Positions 45,224 through 55,547 of a DNA stretch of 64,000 nt are shown here, piece after piece. Each line of letters begins with the position of its first letter. Positions within the stretch are counted from its first letter, which is position 1. Below the pieces are notes generated by a model. That model did not search any database, had not been told where the DNA came from, and saw only the letters and a program-made list of their open reading frames with translations. Origin of the DNA: Priestia abyssalis (GTDB lineage: Bacteria; Bacillota; Bacilli; Bacillales; Bacillaceae_H). A program made the position numbers and the translations under genes. The stretch covers positions 778,458 through 842,457 of the forward strand of contig NZ_KV917369.1 of the NCBI RefSeq assembly GCF_002019595.1, read 5' to 3'.

Positions 45224-46327
45224 ATGAAAAGAAGTAAAGTCGGGATTATAGGCTGCGGTAATATTAGCAGCATTTATTTTACCAATCTAAAGCAGTATCC
45301 AGAGGTTGAACTGGTGGCTTGTGCCGATTTGGATGTCGAACGCGCAAAGATGCGTGCAGAGGAATTCGGCTTGGAAAAAGCCTATACGGTGGATGAGATG
45401 CTTGCGGATCCTGAAATTGAGATTGCCGTTAATTTAACGATTCCCAAAGCACACGCTTTTGTATGTAAAAGTATCCTTCAAGCCGGAAAGCATGTTTATG
45501 TTGAAAAACCGCTGGCAGTGACCCGTGAGGAAGGACAGGAAATTTTAAGCCTTGCCAGGGAGAAAGGGCTGCGTGTGGCAAGTGCGCCAGAGACTTTTCT
45601 TGGAGGGGGCATTCAGACATGCCGCAAGCTCATAGACGAGGGGGCGATTGGCACCCCGGTTTCCGCTGCAGGATTTATGCTTTGCGGCGGACATGAGCAC
45701 TGGCACCCGGATCCGGAGTTTTATTATGAAGTTGGCGGCGGTCCAATGTTTGATATGGGACCGTATTACTTAACTGCCTTTGTGACACTTCTCGGTCCAA
45801 TCCGGCGTGTGACAGGGTCTGCGGTTATTTCGTATCCAGAGCGCACCATCACAAGTGAAAAGAAACGAGGAAAGAGAATTTTGGTGGAAACACCAACACA
45901 TATTGCCGGTATCATCGATTTTGAGAATGGGGCAGTTGGCACACTGATTACGAGCTTTGACATAATGGCGGGCAGCACGCTGCCGAATATTGAGATTCAC
46001 GGAAGCGAAGGTACGCTTCTTGTGCCCGACCCCAATCATTTCGGTGGTACAGTCAAGCTTCGCAAAGCCGGGAGTACGGAGTGGGAGGAGATCTCGTTCA
46101 CGCACGGATACACGGATAATAACCGCGGAATCGGTATCGCCGATTTGGCAAGGGCCATCGCCGAAGGGGACGAGCATCGAGCTCATGGCGATATGGCGTA
46201 TCATGTATTAGAGGCGATGCATGGGTTCCATGACGCCGCACGTGAAGGCAGGCATTATATGATGCAAAGCACTTGCAAACGCCCTGCTCCAATGCCGGCG
46301 GAAAATCAGTATGAGGAAATCAGGTAA
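45224..46327 (+). CDS. Gfo/Idh/MocA-family oxidoreductase
   Basis: 367 residues from ATG 45224 behind GGGGAGGAG. Rossmann motif VGIIGCGNISSIYFTNL, YVEKPLAVT with the catalytic Lys, then GGGPMFDMGPYYLTAFVTLLG. Quite different from the 43311 enzyme, so the two probably act on different substrates or in opposite directions. Last gene of the 42355-46327 set, which looks like one transcription unit for metabolising the imported oligosaccharide. Confidence 0.87.
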   Translation: MKRSKVGIIGCGNISSIYFTNLKQYPEVELVACADLDVERAKMRAEEFGLEKAYTVDEMLADPEIEIAVNLTIPKAHAFVCKSILQAGKHVYVEKPLAVTREEGQEILSLAREKGLRVASAPETFLGGGIQTCRKLIDEGAIGTPVSAAGFMLCGGHEHWHPDPEFYYEVGGGPMFDMGPYYLTAFVTLLGPIRRVTGSAVISYPERTITSEKKRGKRILVETPTHIAGIIDFENGAVGTLITSFDIMAGSTLPNIEIHGSEGTLLVPDPNHFGGTVKLRKAGSTEWEEISFTHGYTDNNRGIGIADLARAIAEGDEHRAHGDMAYHVLEAMHGFHDAAREGRHYMMQSTCKRPAPMPAENQYEEIR

Positions 46328-46392
46328 AACACGATTCAGAAATATCCCTATTGATTCTAATTGATGAACTATTACAGCTAATGATTGTCTCA

Positions 46393-46439
46393 TTACAAAT
46401 GCTTTAAAGATTGGTAGTATATTTTGTAACCGTATACAA
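46393..46439 (+). promoter_or_regulatory. Promoter of binding lipoprotein 2 with cre-like site
   Basis: -35 TTACAA (46393-46398), 16-bp spacer, -10 TAGTAT (46415-46420), then TTGTAACCGTATACAA (46424-46439), one mismatch from the cre consensus. The geometry repeats that of 38945-38992 within 1 bp. Confidence 0.6.
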
Positions 46440-46544
46440 ACGGGATGAAGGAGATGTTTAAAAGCTGCTGTGTTCCGTTTAGTTGAAAGCAAATCATTTA
46501 TTATTCTCAATTCAAACACAACTATATGTTAAGGAGAGTCAAAG

Positions 46545-47813
46545 ATGAAAAAGTATTTTGTATTACTATTGATGTTTACATTTCTCATTGCCGGGTGCAG
46601 CAGCGGCAAGTCCACTACCTCTAACAGCGGCGGTGAAGGAGTAAAGGAACTTACATTATGGAGTGTTGAAACAGACAGAAAGCCATTTGTTGAGAAATCA
46701 ATCGAAAAATTTAATGCTTCTCATAAAGATATCCAAATTAAAGCAGAGTTCTTTGAAGATGAGGCATATAAAACAAAAATGAAGGTCGCCCTTGCAGGGA
46801 ATAAAATGCCGGATTTATTTACTTACTGGAGTGGAGAGACATTTAAAACATTAGTGGATGCGGGGGCAGTTGGGGACATAACAAAATACCTCAATCAAGA
46901 TGCTTCTTTTAAGGACAACATGCTTCCGGGAGGCTGGGACGCGTATACATTTGATGGAAAGACATATGGCATTCCGTATTCTTTAAATTCCGTTGCATTA
47001 TGGTATAACAAGGAAATCTTTGAAAAGAACGGGTTAACACCGCCAAAGACGTACGATGAGCTGTTAGAAGTGGTTGATAAGCTAAACGCGAAAAATATTA
47101 CTCCAATTACAGTAGCGGGGAAAGATCGCTGGCCGGTTCTTCATTGGTATGCTTATTTAGCACAGCGAATCGGCGGCACTGAGCCATTCGACAAGGCGAA
47201 AAAGGGTGAAACAAATTTTGCAGAGGGAAGTTTTGTTGAAGCCGGTGAAAAGTTGAAAGAGTTGGCAATCGAGAAAAAAGGCTTTGTGAATGGATTTCTT
47301 GGACTAGACTATGCTGCTGCCGGATCTATTTTTACAAGCGGAAAAGCGGCTATGTATTTGCAAGGAGACTGGGCGATTTCTGAATTTGTGAAAGATGAGG
47401 CATTTGCCAAAAAAGTCGGATTTGTTCCATTTCCTGCAGTAGAGGGCGGAAGCAGCGATCAACAAATCTATCATGGCGGTTTTGGAAACGGTTATGCAAT
47501 ATCAGCCAAAACGGATCAAGATGCCGCATTCGAAGCGATTAAATTTTTAAGTAGTGCTGAAGAAAGAAAGCCGATAGCGGAGGAGCTTGGAGTAACGAGC
47601 GCAATGGCAAACGTTGAATTGGATCAATCAAATATGAATCCGTTAGCGTACGAATATTTAACATATATTAGTGAAAATGCACAAGGATTCTTTGGCTACT
47701 ACGATCAACAGCTTGATCCAAAACGTGCAGATCAGTTTATGAATATCACTTCTGCTATTGTTGGAAAATCTGATGTTAACGTGAAGAAGGAATTGGAAAG
47801 CATTCAAAAGTGA
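46545..47813 (+). CDS. Oligosaccharide ABC transporter binding lipoprotein 2
   Basis: 422 residues, lipobox FLIAGC, SBP_bac_1 family. Paralogue of 40928-42184, with identical N-terminal MKKYFVLLLMF and collinear throughout. Likely uses the same permease pair with a different ligand preference. It has its own promoter and cre-like site, and is followed by a structured spacer and the GH43 xylosidase gene. Confidence 0.9.
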   Translation: MKKYFVLLLMFTFLIAGCSSGKSTTSNSGGEGVKELTLWSVETDRKPFVEKSIEKFNASHKDIQIKAEFFEDEAYKTKMKVALAGNKMPDLFTYWSGETFKTLVDAGAVGDITKYLNQDASFKDNMLPGGWDAYTFDGKTYGIPYSLNSVALWYNKEIFEKNGLTPPKTYDELLEVVDKLNAKNITPITVAGKDRWPVLHWYAYLAQRIGGTEPFDKAKKGETNFAEGSFVEAGEKLKELAIEKKGFVNGFLGLDYAAAGSIFTSGKAAMYLQGDWAISEFVKDEAFAKKVGFVPFPAVEGGSSDQQIYHGGFGNGYAISAKTDQDAAFEAIKFLSSAEERKPIAEELGVTSAMANVELDQSNMNPLAYEYLTYISENAQGFFGYYDQQLDPKRADQFMNITSAIVGKSDVNVKKELESIQK

Positions 47814-47863
47814 TAGATTTATAGCACTTTATTCACAGCTCTTTACAATAAATGAATCATGTT

Positions 47864-47916
47864 GGGGGAGTGTCCCGCATCTAAGTCTTCAATCTGAAGA
47901 TAGGGGACTTCCCCTT
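47864..47916 (+). terminator. Terminator or attenuator before the GH43 gene
   Basis: GGGGAGTGTCCC plus ATCT pair with AGAT plus GGGGACTTCCCC (interrupted stem), then TTTAAT. It could set the ratio of lipoprotein to xylosidase. Confidence 0.5.
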
Positions 47917-47975
47917 TAATGCAAGCTCAAACAAATTCTCAAAAGGAACTTTACGGAAATGGAGGAGGAACTGGC

Positions 47976-49610
47976 ATGACAATGATTTCTAATCCAATCT
48001 TACCTGGATTTAATCCCGATCCCTCTATTTTAAGAGTAGGGGAGGACTATTACATAGCAACATCTACGTTTGAATGGTTTCCCGGCGTACAAATTCACCA
48101 TTCAAAGGATCTAGTAAACTGGCGATTGTTAACTTATCCTTTAACCCGCATATCCCAAGTAAATATGGAGGGAAATATCAATTCAGGAGGAGTATGGGCC
48201 CCATGTCTAAGCTATTCGGACGGTACCTTTTATCTTATTTACACGGACGTGAAAAGCAGACAGGGTGCGTTTAAGGATACCCATAATTATCTTATAACAG
48301 CCAAAGATATTATGGGACCATGGTCGGAGCCCATTTACTTAAACAGCAGCGGATTTGATCCGTCACTCTTTCATGATGAGGATGGGTCAAAGTGGCTTGT
48401 GAATATGCTTTGGGATCATCGCAAAGGGAAGAACAAATTTGCGGGAATTGTCATTCAAGAGTTTTCGATTGAAGAGCAAAAATTGATAGGTCCAGTAAGA
48501 AAGATTTTTAAAGGTACGGAACTGAAACTAACAGAAGGACCACATTTGTATAAAGCGAATGGATATTACTACTTAATGACGGCAGAAGGAGGAACTGAAT
48601 ATAACCATGCGGTAACAATGGCAAGATCGAAAACTCTTTTTGGTCCTTATGAAGTAGATCCGCAAAATCCCATTCTCACATCCTCTCGCTCTCCTGAATT
48701 GGAGCTTCAAAAAGCGGGGCATGCGAGTCTTGTTGAAACCCATACTGGAGAGTGGTATTTAGCCCATTTATGCGGCCGTCCCGTTAAGGACAAGTACTGC
48801 AATTTAGGGAGAGAAACAGCCATTCAGCGCTGCTGCTGGACAGAGGATTCCTGGCTGCGGATTGAAGGAGGAGGCAGAGAACCGCTTGTAGAGGTCAAGG
48901 CACCGGATATCGAACCTTATCCTTTTGAAGCTGTCCCTGAAAAAGATGATTTTGAACATACTGAATTAAATATTCATTGGAGTACCTTAAGACTTCCTGC
49001 GGATCCAACATGGCTTTCATTGACTGAACGTCGCGGGTACTTGCGGTTAAAAGGAAGAGAGTCAATGAGTTCACTGCATAAACAAAGCATGGTAGCTCGG
49101 AGACAACAAAGTTTTTACTGTGAAGCTGAGACAGAGGTGGAGTTCGATCCCGAGCACTTTCAGCAAATGGCAGGCCTTATTTTGTATTATGATTCAGAAG
49201 ATTATGTCTATTTGTATATCAGCCGCGATGAGAATCTTGGAAAGTACCTTGGAATCATTCAATCTAAAGGCGGTCAATATGATGAATTATTGGAGAGGAA
49301 TATTTCTATTGACGGTGCTGAATGCTGCAAGCTAAAGGCAGTTATTGAAAGAGAGTGGCTGCAATTCTTCTACTCTCTTCATGAAGACGAGTGGCATAAG
49401 ATTGGAACTCCTATCGACATCAGTCATCTTTCAGACGAAGGCAGCGACTATATTCGATTTACCGGGACTTTTATAGGCATGTGTGTTCAAGATTTAAGCG
49501 GTACAAAAAAGCATGCGGACTTTGATTATTTTATTTACAAGGAAAATGATAAGGATCACAAGGAGGCTGCAGGAGCCGGAGTAGCTAAAGCGGTATTAGG
49601 AGACTTGTAG
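47976..49610 (+). CDS. Beta-xylosidase, GH43 family (XynB type)
   Basis: 544 residues from ATG 47976 (GGAGGAGG 7 nt upstream). The five-bladed propeller (~1-320) has the catalytic triad Asp15 (GFNPDPS), Asp128 (SGFDPSLF) and Glu187 (LTEGPHLY), the same numbering I recall for Geobacillus XynB3. A C-terminal beta-sandwich (~330-520) is present as in those enzymes. No signal peptide, so it cleaves imported xylo-oligosaccharides in the cytoplasm. An Ala/Lys-rich tail extends ~20 residues past the usual end. A second GH43 lies at 62051. Confidence 0.9.
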   Translation: MTMISNPILPGFNPDPSILRVGEDYYIATSTFEWFPGVQIHHSKDLVNWRLLTYPLTRISQVNMEGNINSGGVWAPCLSYSDGTFYLIYTDVKSRQGAFKDTHNYLITAKDIMGPWSEPIYLNSSGFDPSLFHDEDGSKWLVNMLWDHRKGKNKFAGIVIQEFSIEEQKLIGPVRKIFKGTELKLTEGPHLYKANGYYYLMTAEGGTEYNHAVTMARSKTLFGPYEVDPQNPILTSSRSPELELQKAGHASLVETHTGEWYLAHLCGRPVKDKYCNLGRETAIQRCCWTEDSWLRIEGGGREPLVEVKAPDIEPYPFEAVPEKDDFEHTELNIHWSTLRLPADPTWLSLTERRGYLRLKGRESMSSLHKQSMVARRQQSFYCEAETEVEFDPEHFQQMAGLILYYDSEDYVYLYISRDENLGKYLGIIQSKGGQYDELLERNISIDGAECCKLKAVIEREWLQFFYSLHEDEWHKIGTPIDISHLSDEGSDYIRFTGTFIGMCVQDLSGTKKHADFDYFIYKENDKDHKEAAGAGVAKAVLGDL

Positions 49611-49619
49611 AAGCCGATG

Positions 49620-49718
49620 AATAGCGATAGTGGAATAGACGGGTATCAGCCGCTTAGGTCTATTGAATTCAGAATAGTGTTTACTTTTATGCGTCGAATT
49701 ATCTAAATCGATTTATAT
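49620..49718 (+). repeat. Remnants of intergenic repeats after the GH43 gene
   Basis: GGGTATCAGCCGCTTAGGTC recalls the form-A second stem. GCGTCGAATTATCTAAATCG then ATTTATATAA recalls both ends of form B. No stem is complete. Confidence 0.35.
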
Positions 49719-49743
49719 AATGGGAAATTTAGGAGGTTATTGT

Positions 49744-50646
49744 ATGCGAATTATTCGTTTTTCAAATAAGCAATCGAATTCTAACCTGGCTGCTGTGACA
49801 GATGAGAATCAAATCTACGCTTTGCCTTATCAGGATTTTCTTGAACTCGTTCATATAGCTGAACAAAAACAAACAACACCATTAACGTTAGTGACAGACA
49901 TCATTTCCGCTTCCTCTCCGATAGAGGAAAAGATAGAGGAATTGCATCTTTTTACGCCGATTAATGCTCCAGAGGTATGGGCGTCTGGAGTAACATACGA
50001 AAGAAGCAAGAATGCTAGAAACTATGAGGCGACAGGCGGAAAGCTGGATGCGACGACTTTCTATGATAAGGTATATGATGCCGAACGGCCTGAAATCTTC
50101 TTGAAATCTACCTCTGCCCGCACGGTAGGGCCAAATGACCCTGTTTATTTGCGCAGCGATTCTGTCTGGCAAATCCCGGAGCCGGAGCTTGGGCTGGTCA
50201 TTGACAAAGAGGGAGAAATTCTAGGTTATACGATTGGCAACGACATGAGCTGCCGGGATATTGAAGGGGAAAATCCGTTGTATTTGCCGCAGGCGAAAAT
50301 ATGGAGAAATTCTTGTTCGATTGGACCTGCTATTCGTTTAGCTGAAACGGTGAAAGATCCTTATGACTTCCAAATCGTATGCAAGATTTATCGTGATGGC
50401 CAGCTTGCTGTTCAAGGAGAGGCAAGCACAGGACAATTAAAAAGAAAGTTCGAGGAGCTTGTTTCTTATCTCGTGAAAGATAACGAAGTGTTTGATGGCA
50501 CGATTCTTCTAACGGGTACATGCATCGTGCCTCCAAATGAGTTCACACTCGAAGAAGGAGACGAAATTGAGATTGAAATTTCGCAAATAGGGGTCCTTAA
50601 CAATCCAGTAAAATCTCAACCTATTCAATTACTGTCCGTAAACTAA
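49744..50646 (+). CDS. Fumarylacetoacetate hydrolase-family protein, probable 2-keto-3-deoxypentonate dehydratase
   Basis: 300 residues from ATG 49744 behind AGGAGG. FAH fold with APEVWASGVTYERSKNAR, the metal site PEIFLKSTSARTVGP..PEPELGLVI (E-x-E pair) and YTIGNDMSCRDIEGENPLYLPQAKI. In the Weimberg pathway an FAH-family enzyme (XylX/KdaD type) converts 2-keto-3-deoxyxylonate to alpha-ketoglutarate semialdehyde. The next genes encode a semialdehyde dehydrogenase and a sugar-acid dehydratase, which strongly supports this role. An acylpyruvase would be the generic alternative. Confidence 0.8.
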   Translation: MRIIRFSNKQSNSNLAAVTDENQIYALPYQDFLELVHIAEQKQTTPLTLVTDIISASSPIEEKIEELHLFTPINAPEVWASGVTYERSKNARNYEATGGKLDATTFYDKVYDAERPEIFLKSTSARTVGPNDPVYLRSDSVWQIPEPELGLVIDKEGEILGYTIGNDMSCRDIEGENPLYLPQAKIWRNSCSIGPAIRLAETVKDPYDFQIVCKIYRDGQLAVQGEASTGQLKRKFEELVSYLVKDNEVFDGTILLTGTCIVPPNEFTLEEGDEIEIEISQIGVLNNPVKSQPIQLLSVN

Positions 50647-50680
50647 CATTTTGGCTAATAAAATGGCTGATTTACTTGAA

Positions 50681-50717
50681 GGGGGAATCTACAATATGAC
50701 GGATTCCCCCATATTTT
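50681..50717 (+). terminator. Terminator-like hairpin between the FAH and aldehyde dehydrogenase genes
   Basis: GGGGGAATC (50681-50689) / GATTCCCCC (50702-50710), then ATATTTT. Probably an internal attenuator. Confidence 0.6.
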
Positions 50718-50750
50718 AACAAGAACAATTAAAAGAAGGATGGGATAAGA

Positions 50751-52217
50751 ATGACAGTAACAACAGAAGCAAAAACGTTTATGAATTATATAAATGGAGA
50801 ATGGGAGGCTTCTTCAACCAATCAAGTGATTGCGAGTATAAATCCAGCCAATAAAAATGAAATCGTTGGATATGTTCAAAACTCTTCCAAAGAGGACTTA
50901 GATCTAGCAGTTGCAGCTGCGAAAAAGGCACAAATCGAATGGAAAAAGCTAACAGGAGCGGTGAGAGGACAATATCTTTACAATGTGGCGAATGCGATGG
51001 AAAAGCGTCTTGGTGAAATTGCGGAGTGCGCGACTCGTGAAATGGGCAAAACGTTAGCAGAAGCTAAAGGAGAAACGACCCGCGGTATTGCCATTCTTCG
51101 TTATTATGCTGGTGAAGGAATGAGAAAAGTGGGAGACGTTATTCCTGCTACGGATAATGAAGCTCTCATGTTCACGACAAGAACTCCATTAGGGGTAGTG
51201 GGCGTTATTACACCATGGAACTTTCCGGTGGCCATTCCGATTTGGAAAATGGCTCCTGCCTTGATTTACGGAAACACTGTAGTGATTAAACCGGCCACAG
51301 AAACGGCCGTGACATGTGCTAAAATCGTCGAGTGCTTTGAAGAGGCCGAGTTACCTGCCGGTGTACTCAATATGGTGACAGGTTCAGGTTCTGTTATTGG
51401 ACAAGGAATTGCCGATCACCCTGATATTAACGGCATTACGTTCACCGGCTCAAATGGTGTAGGCAAAAAAATCGGGCAGGCAGCTTTGGCCCGCGGGGCA
51501 AAATACCAGCTGGAGATGGGAGGTAAAAACCCTGTTATCGTAGCAGCGGATGCTGATCTGGATTTAGCGGTGGAAGCGACCATCAGTGGAGCGTTCCGTT
51601 CAACAGGCCAAAAATGTACGGCTACCAGCCGAGTTATTGTCCAAAGCGATGTGTATGAAGCATTCAAAGAAAAACTATTGGCTAAAACAAACGAAATTAC
51701 CATTGGGGATGGTTTAACAGAAGGAATTTGGATGGGGCCTTGCGCGAATGATAATCAATTAAAAACCGTTCTTTCTTATATCGAAAAAGGAGTAGAGGAA
51801 GGAGCGACCCTTCTTTTAGGCGGGGAGCAATTGAAAGAGAGTGACTACGAGCATGGATTTTACGTGCAGCCGACAATTTTTGAAAACGTAACCACAGACA
51901 TGGCGATTGCCCAGGAAGAGATTTTTGGTCCGGTGATTGCCCTCATGAAGGTAGATTCCATCAAAGAGGCTCTTGAGATTGCAAACGATGTTCAATATGG
52001 ACTAAGTGCATCCATTTTCACTACGAATATCGGACATATGCTTTCATTTATCAATGACATGGATGCAGGCCTTGTGCGCATTAACGCAGAAAGCGCAGGA
52101 GTAGAGCTGCAGGCTCCATTCGGCGGCATGAAGCAATCCAGTTCACACTCCCGCGAGCAGGGTGAGGCAGCAAAAGAATTTTTCACTTCCATTAAGACCG
52201 TATTCGTTAAGTCATAA
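50751..52217 (+). CDS. Aldehyde dehydrogenase, probable alpha-ketoglutarate semialdehyde dehydrogenase
   Basis: 488 residues. NAD(P)-dependent [34 protein letters not shown], general base Glu255 (QLEMGGKNP) and nucleophile Cys289 ([11 protein letters not shown]), with [12 protein letters not shown]. The ending [20 protein letters not shown] resembles ketoglutarate-semialdehyde dehydrogenases. It would oxidise the FAH product to alpha-ketoglutarate, feeding the TCA cycle. Other aldehydes cannot be excluded from sequence alone. Confidence 0.85.
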   Translation: MTVTTEAKTFMNYINGEWEASSTNQVIASINPANKNEIVGYVQNSSKEDLDLAVAAAKKAQIEWKKLTGAVRGQYLYNVANAMEKRLGEIAECATREMGKTLAEAKGETTRGIAILRYYAGEGMRKVGDVIPATDNEALMFTTRTPLGVVGVITPWNFPVAIPIWKMAPALIYGNTVVIKPATETAVTCAKIVECFEEAELPAGVLNMVTGSGSVIGQGIADHPDINGITFTGSNGVGKKIGQAALARGAKYQLEMGGKNPVIVAADADLDLAVEATISGAFRSTGQKCTATSRVIVQSDVYEAFKEKLLAKTNEITIGDGLTEGIWMGPCANDNQLKTVLSYIEKGVEEGATLLLGGEQLKESDYEHGFYVQPTIFENVTTDMAIAQEEIFGPVIALMKVDSIKEALEIANDVQYGLSASIFTTNIGHMLSFINDMDAGLVRINAESAGVELQAPFGGMKQSSSHSREQGEAAKEFFTSIKTVFVKS

Positions 52218-52249
52218 AAAGATAGATAAAAAGCGAGGAGCTGGATACG

Positions 52250-54262
52250 ATGAGTGAGCAGTTAACTTATATTATGGGAGCAGACAGGGAGGAGTTGTAC
52301 CGGGTCCAGTCAAATGCTCCCGGTCCTTCCGGTTCTCTTCCGTTAACGCCGGATATGCTGCTAAATTCTCCAAGCGGGGATTTGTTTGGGTTAACCCAAA
52401 ATGTCGGCATGGGGTGGAACCCTGGTGAATTGTTGGGAAAACAAGTTCTTATTCTCAGTACCCAAGGAGGAATTCGCGCTGAAGATGGCACCCCGATTGC
52501 GTTGGGATACCACACAGGGCACTGGGAAGTCGGATTGCTTATGAGGGCGGCTGCAGAAGAAATCAGGGAAAAAGGAGGCGTACCGTTTGCCGGTTTTGTG
52601 AGTGACCCGTGTGATGGAAGGTCTCAAGGAACCACAGGGATGTTCGACTCCTTCCCTTACCGTAACGATGCCGCTATCGTTTATCGCAGACTAATTCGCT
52701 CCTTGCCAACACGCAAGGCTGTTATTGGTGTGGCTACTTGTGATAAAGGTCTCCCCGCTACGATGCTTGCGCTGGCTGCGATGCACGATTTGCCTTGCAT
52801 TATTATTCCTGGCGGCGTGACTCTTCCGCCGACCAATGGGGAAGATGCTGCAAAGATTCAAACGATTGGTGCCCGTTATGCTCAAAACGAACTGTCTTTA
52901 GAGGATGCTGCTGATTTAGGATGCAGAGCTTGCGCCACACCGGGAGGAGGATGTCAGTTTCTCGGAACGGCGGCCACTTCCCAAGTGGTAGCTGAGGCTT
53001 TAGGAATGTCTTTGCCTCATTCCGCTTTAGCCCCATCCGGTCAGCCGATTTGGGAGGAGATGGCCCGTCAGTCTGCCAGGGCGGTGATTACGATGGAATC
53101 GAAAGGCTTGCGGATGAGAGATATTTTAACAGATGCCGCCATTAAAAATGCCATGGTTGTACATGCTGCTTTCGGAGGCTCGACGAACTTGCTGCTCCAT
53201 ATTCCGGCCATTGCCCATGCCGCTAAGTTAAACATTCCGACGGTTCAGGATTGGAGCCGTATTAATAGAGAAGTGCCGCGCTTAGTAAGCGTTTTGCCTA
53301 ATGGACCAGTACATCATCCGACTGTTCGAGCATTCATGGCCGGCGGAGTGCCGGAAGTGATGCTGCATCTCCGCAGATTTGGCGTGCTGGAAGAGTCTGT
53401 TCTTACCGTCACCGGGGAAAAGCTGGGGACTGTATTAGACTGGTGGGAATCATCAGAACGCCGGGCTGAAATTCGAAACCGGCTCAAACAAACAGATGGA
53501 GTAGACCCTGATGATGTCATTATGAATCCGGATCGAGCAAAAGCACGCGGATTAACGTCTACTGTCACGTTCCCAACTGGAAATATTGCCCCTGAGGGAT
53601 CGGTCATCAAATCTACTGCGATTGATCCAGCTGTTGTGGATGAAGACGGAGTGTATCGCCACACAGGCAAAGCGAAAGTCTTTACATCTGAAAAAGCAGC
53701 CATTTCTGCAATTAAAAAGGGAGAGATTGAAGCTGGAGACATCATGGTTGTAATGGGGCGCGGCCCTTCCGGATCAGGAATGGAAGAAACATATCAGCTG
53801 ACTTCAGCCCTAAAGCATTTATCGTTCGGGAAATATGTTTCTCTCATCACGGATGCGCGATTTTCAGGGGTTTCCACGGGTGCGTGTATAGGACATATCG
53901 GTCCTGAGGCATTAGCGGACGGTCCTGTCGGCAAGCTGCGGACTGGAGATGTGATTGAAATCATAGTAGACCGCAATAAGCTGGAAGGAAGTCTTCATTT
54001 TATTGGGGAAGAGAATCGAATCTTCACTCCGGGAGAAGGCGCGAAGATTCTGGCAGAGCGAGAACGGCATCCGGATTTAGAACCAGATCCGGATTTACCG
54101 GATGATACCCGCTTGTGGGCTGCATTGCAGTCAGTCAGCGGTGGCACCTGGAAAGGAAGCGTCTATGATGTCGATCAAATCATTAAAGTATTAGAAGTGG
54201 GTAAAAAGGCACTGCAATTCGAAGCAGTTCAGGGGGATACTGGTAATTTGACTGTTAAATGA
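52250..54262 (+). CDS. IlvD/Edd-family dehydratase of YjhG type, probable xylonate dehydratase
   Basis: 670 residues, longer than IlvD (~560) and like YjhG/YagF (~655). Iron-sulfur ligand cysteines fit Cys121 ([11 protein letters not shown]), Cys164 ([11 protein letters not shown]) and Cys235 ([16 protein letters not shown]). The C-terminal beta-barrel has [14 protein letters not shown] and [17 protein letters not shown]. It dehydrates an aldonic acid such as D-xylonate to the 2-keto-3-deoxy acid. Together with the two preceding genes this forms the lower Weimberg route. L-arabinonate is a possible alternative substrate. Confidence 0.85.
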   Translation: MSEQLTYIMGADREELYRVQSNAPGPSGSLPLTPDMLLNSPSGDLFGLTQNVGMGWNPGELLGKQVLILSTQGGIRAEDGTPIALGYHTGHWEVGLLMRAAAEEIREKGGVPFAGFVSDPCDGRSQGTTGMFDSFPYRNDAAIVYRRLIRSLPTRKAVIGVATCDKGLPATMLALAAMHDLPCIIIPGGVTLPPTNGEDAAKIQTIGARYAQNELSLEDAADLGCRACATPGGGCQFLGTAATSQVVAEALGMSLPHSALAPSGQPIWEEMARQSARAVITMESKGLRMRDILTDAAIKNAMVVHAAFGGSTNLLLHIPAIAHAAKLNIPTVQDWSRINREVPRLVSVLPNGPVHHPTVRAFMAGGVPEVMLHLRRFGVLEESVLTVTGEKLGTVLDWWESSERRAEIRNRLKQTDGVDPDDVIMNPDRAKARGLTSTVTFPTGNIAPEGSVIKSTAIDPAVVDEDGVYRHTGKAKVFTSEKAAISAIKKGEIEAGDIMVVMGRGPSGSGMEETYQLTSALKHLSFGKYVSLITDARFSGVSTGACIGHIGPEALADGPVGKLRTGDVIEIIVDRNKLEGSLHFIGEENRIFTPGEGAKILAERERHPDLEPDPDLPDDTRLWAALQSVSGGTWKGSVYDVDQIIKVLEVGKKALQFEAVQGDTGNLTVK

Positions 54263-54276
54263 AAGGGGGAAATGAG

Positions 54277-55260
54277 TTGAAATATCGCCGTTTAGGTAAC
54301 ACGGAATTACAAGTTAGTGAAATAAGTTTCGGTACGTGGGCAATAGGAGGCTCTTGGGGAAAGACAGATGATGAAGAGGCTTTAAGAGGCTTACATACGG
54401 CTATGGAAGCAGGAGTCAATTTCTTTGATACGGCAGACGTGTACGGGGATGGCCATAGCGAGGAATTATTGGCGAAAGCGACAAAAGGAAAAGAAGACGA
54501 TATTCATATTGCTACCAAGTTCTGCCGTACAGGCGATATATACGATTCCAAAACATATTCAGAGGAAACAGTCCGCGCATATTGTGAGGCAAGCTTGCAG
54601 CGTTTAAACAGGGAGTGTATTGATCTTTACCAAATCCACTGCCCGCCTTTAGAAATACTAAAAAGTGGGCAGGTCTTTGAAGTCCTCGATAAATTACAGC
54701 AAGAAGGCAAAATTCGCTACTATGGAGTTAGTGTGGAAACAGTAGAAGAAGGGCTATTTTGTCTTACGAACCCGAACGTAAAAGCTTTACAAGTAATATT
54801 TAATATTTTTAGACAAAAACCATTGGAAAAGCTATTCCTGGAAGCACAGGAACGTGGAGTTGGTATATTAGCGCGTGTTCCTCTGGCGAGCGGATTATTA
54901 ACAGGGAAATTCAGCAAGCGAACGAGTTTTGAAGCGGATGACCATCGCTCGTTTAACCGGAATGGGGAGCAGTTTAACGTGGGAGAAACATTTGCAGGCC
55001 TTGAATTTCAAAAAGGCGTCGAACTCAGTGAACAGCTCCAATGGATTGCCGGCAATAGAGGAAATATGACAAGAGCCGCATTGCGCTGGATTCTCGATCA
55101 TGACTCGGTAACATGTGTTATTCCCGGTTTTAAGACAGTGAAACAAGTAAACGACAATTTACAAGCGATAGAGGTTCCATCATATAGTGCAGAAGAAATC
55201 GATCGCTTAACCGAGTTTTATAGAAATGAAATTCATCCGTATATACGGGGAGCGTATTGA
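54277..55260 (+). CDS. Aldo/keto reductase
   Basis: 327 residues from TTG 54277 (AAAGGGGGA 6 nt upstream), giving the usual KYRRLGNTELQVSEISFGTW start; the ATG at 54259 has no site. AKR tetrad: Asp and Tyr in FFDTADVYGDG, Lys in IATKFC, His in YQIHCPPLE. Nucleotide-binding TCVIPGFKTVKQVNDN. Close behind the dehydratase, so it may oxidise or reduce the pentose or its lactone; in the Weimberg setting a pentose 1-dehydrogenase role is possible but unproven. Ends before a terminator. Confidence 0.8.
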   Translation: MKYRRLGNTELQVSEISFGTWAIGGSWGKTDDEEALRGLHTAMEAGVNFFDTADVYGDGHSEELLAKATKGKEDDIHIATKFCRTGDIYDSKTYSEETVRAYCEASLQRLNRECIDLYQIHCPPLEILKSGQVFEVLDKLQQEGKIRYYGVSVETVEEGLFCLTNPNVKALQVIFNIFRQKPLEKLFLEAQERGVGILARVPLASGLLTGKFSKRTSFEADDHRSFNRNGEQFNVGETFAGLEFQKGVELSEQLQWIAGNRGNMTRAALRWILDHDSVTCVIPGFKTVKQVNDNLQAIEVPSYSAEEIDRLTEFYRNEIHPYIRGAY

Positions 55261-55324
55261 ATTTCACACATGGATAGTAAATGAAAGTGATGAACAGGAA
55301 CTCCTTTAGGCGTGGAAAATCAAA

Positions 55325-55362
55325 ACTCCTTTAATCCCTCCCGCTTAAAGGAGTATTTTTTA
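55325..55362 (+). terminator. Rho-independent terminator after the aldo/keto reductase
   Basis: ACTCCTTTAA (55325-55334) / TTAAAGGAGT (55345-55354) with a 10-nt loop and ATTTTTTAT. Confidence 0.85.
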
Positions 55363-55547
55363 TGTTATCGATCATGGGTTAATAAAAATGCCAAGGAGAG
55401 GCATGGTGATAGGGGGGGCTAAAGAAAGTTCGCTGCAGAACGAAACCCAATATTGAACGTGGAGTGTTCTATCCCATCAGTGATATACTATGGGGGTCAT
55501 ACTGCCCGTTAATGCGGGGGCATTATTGAATGGAGGAATACATATAC

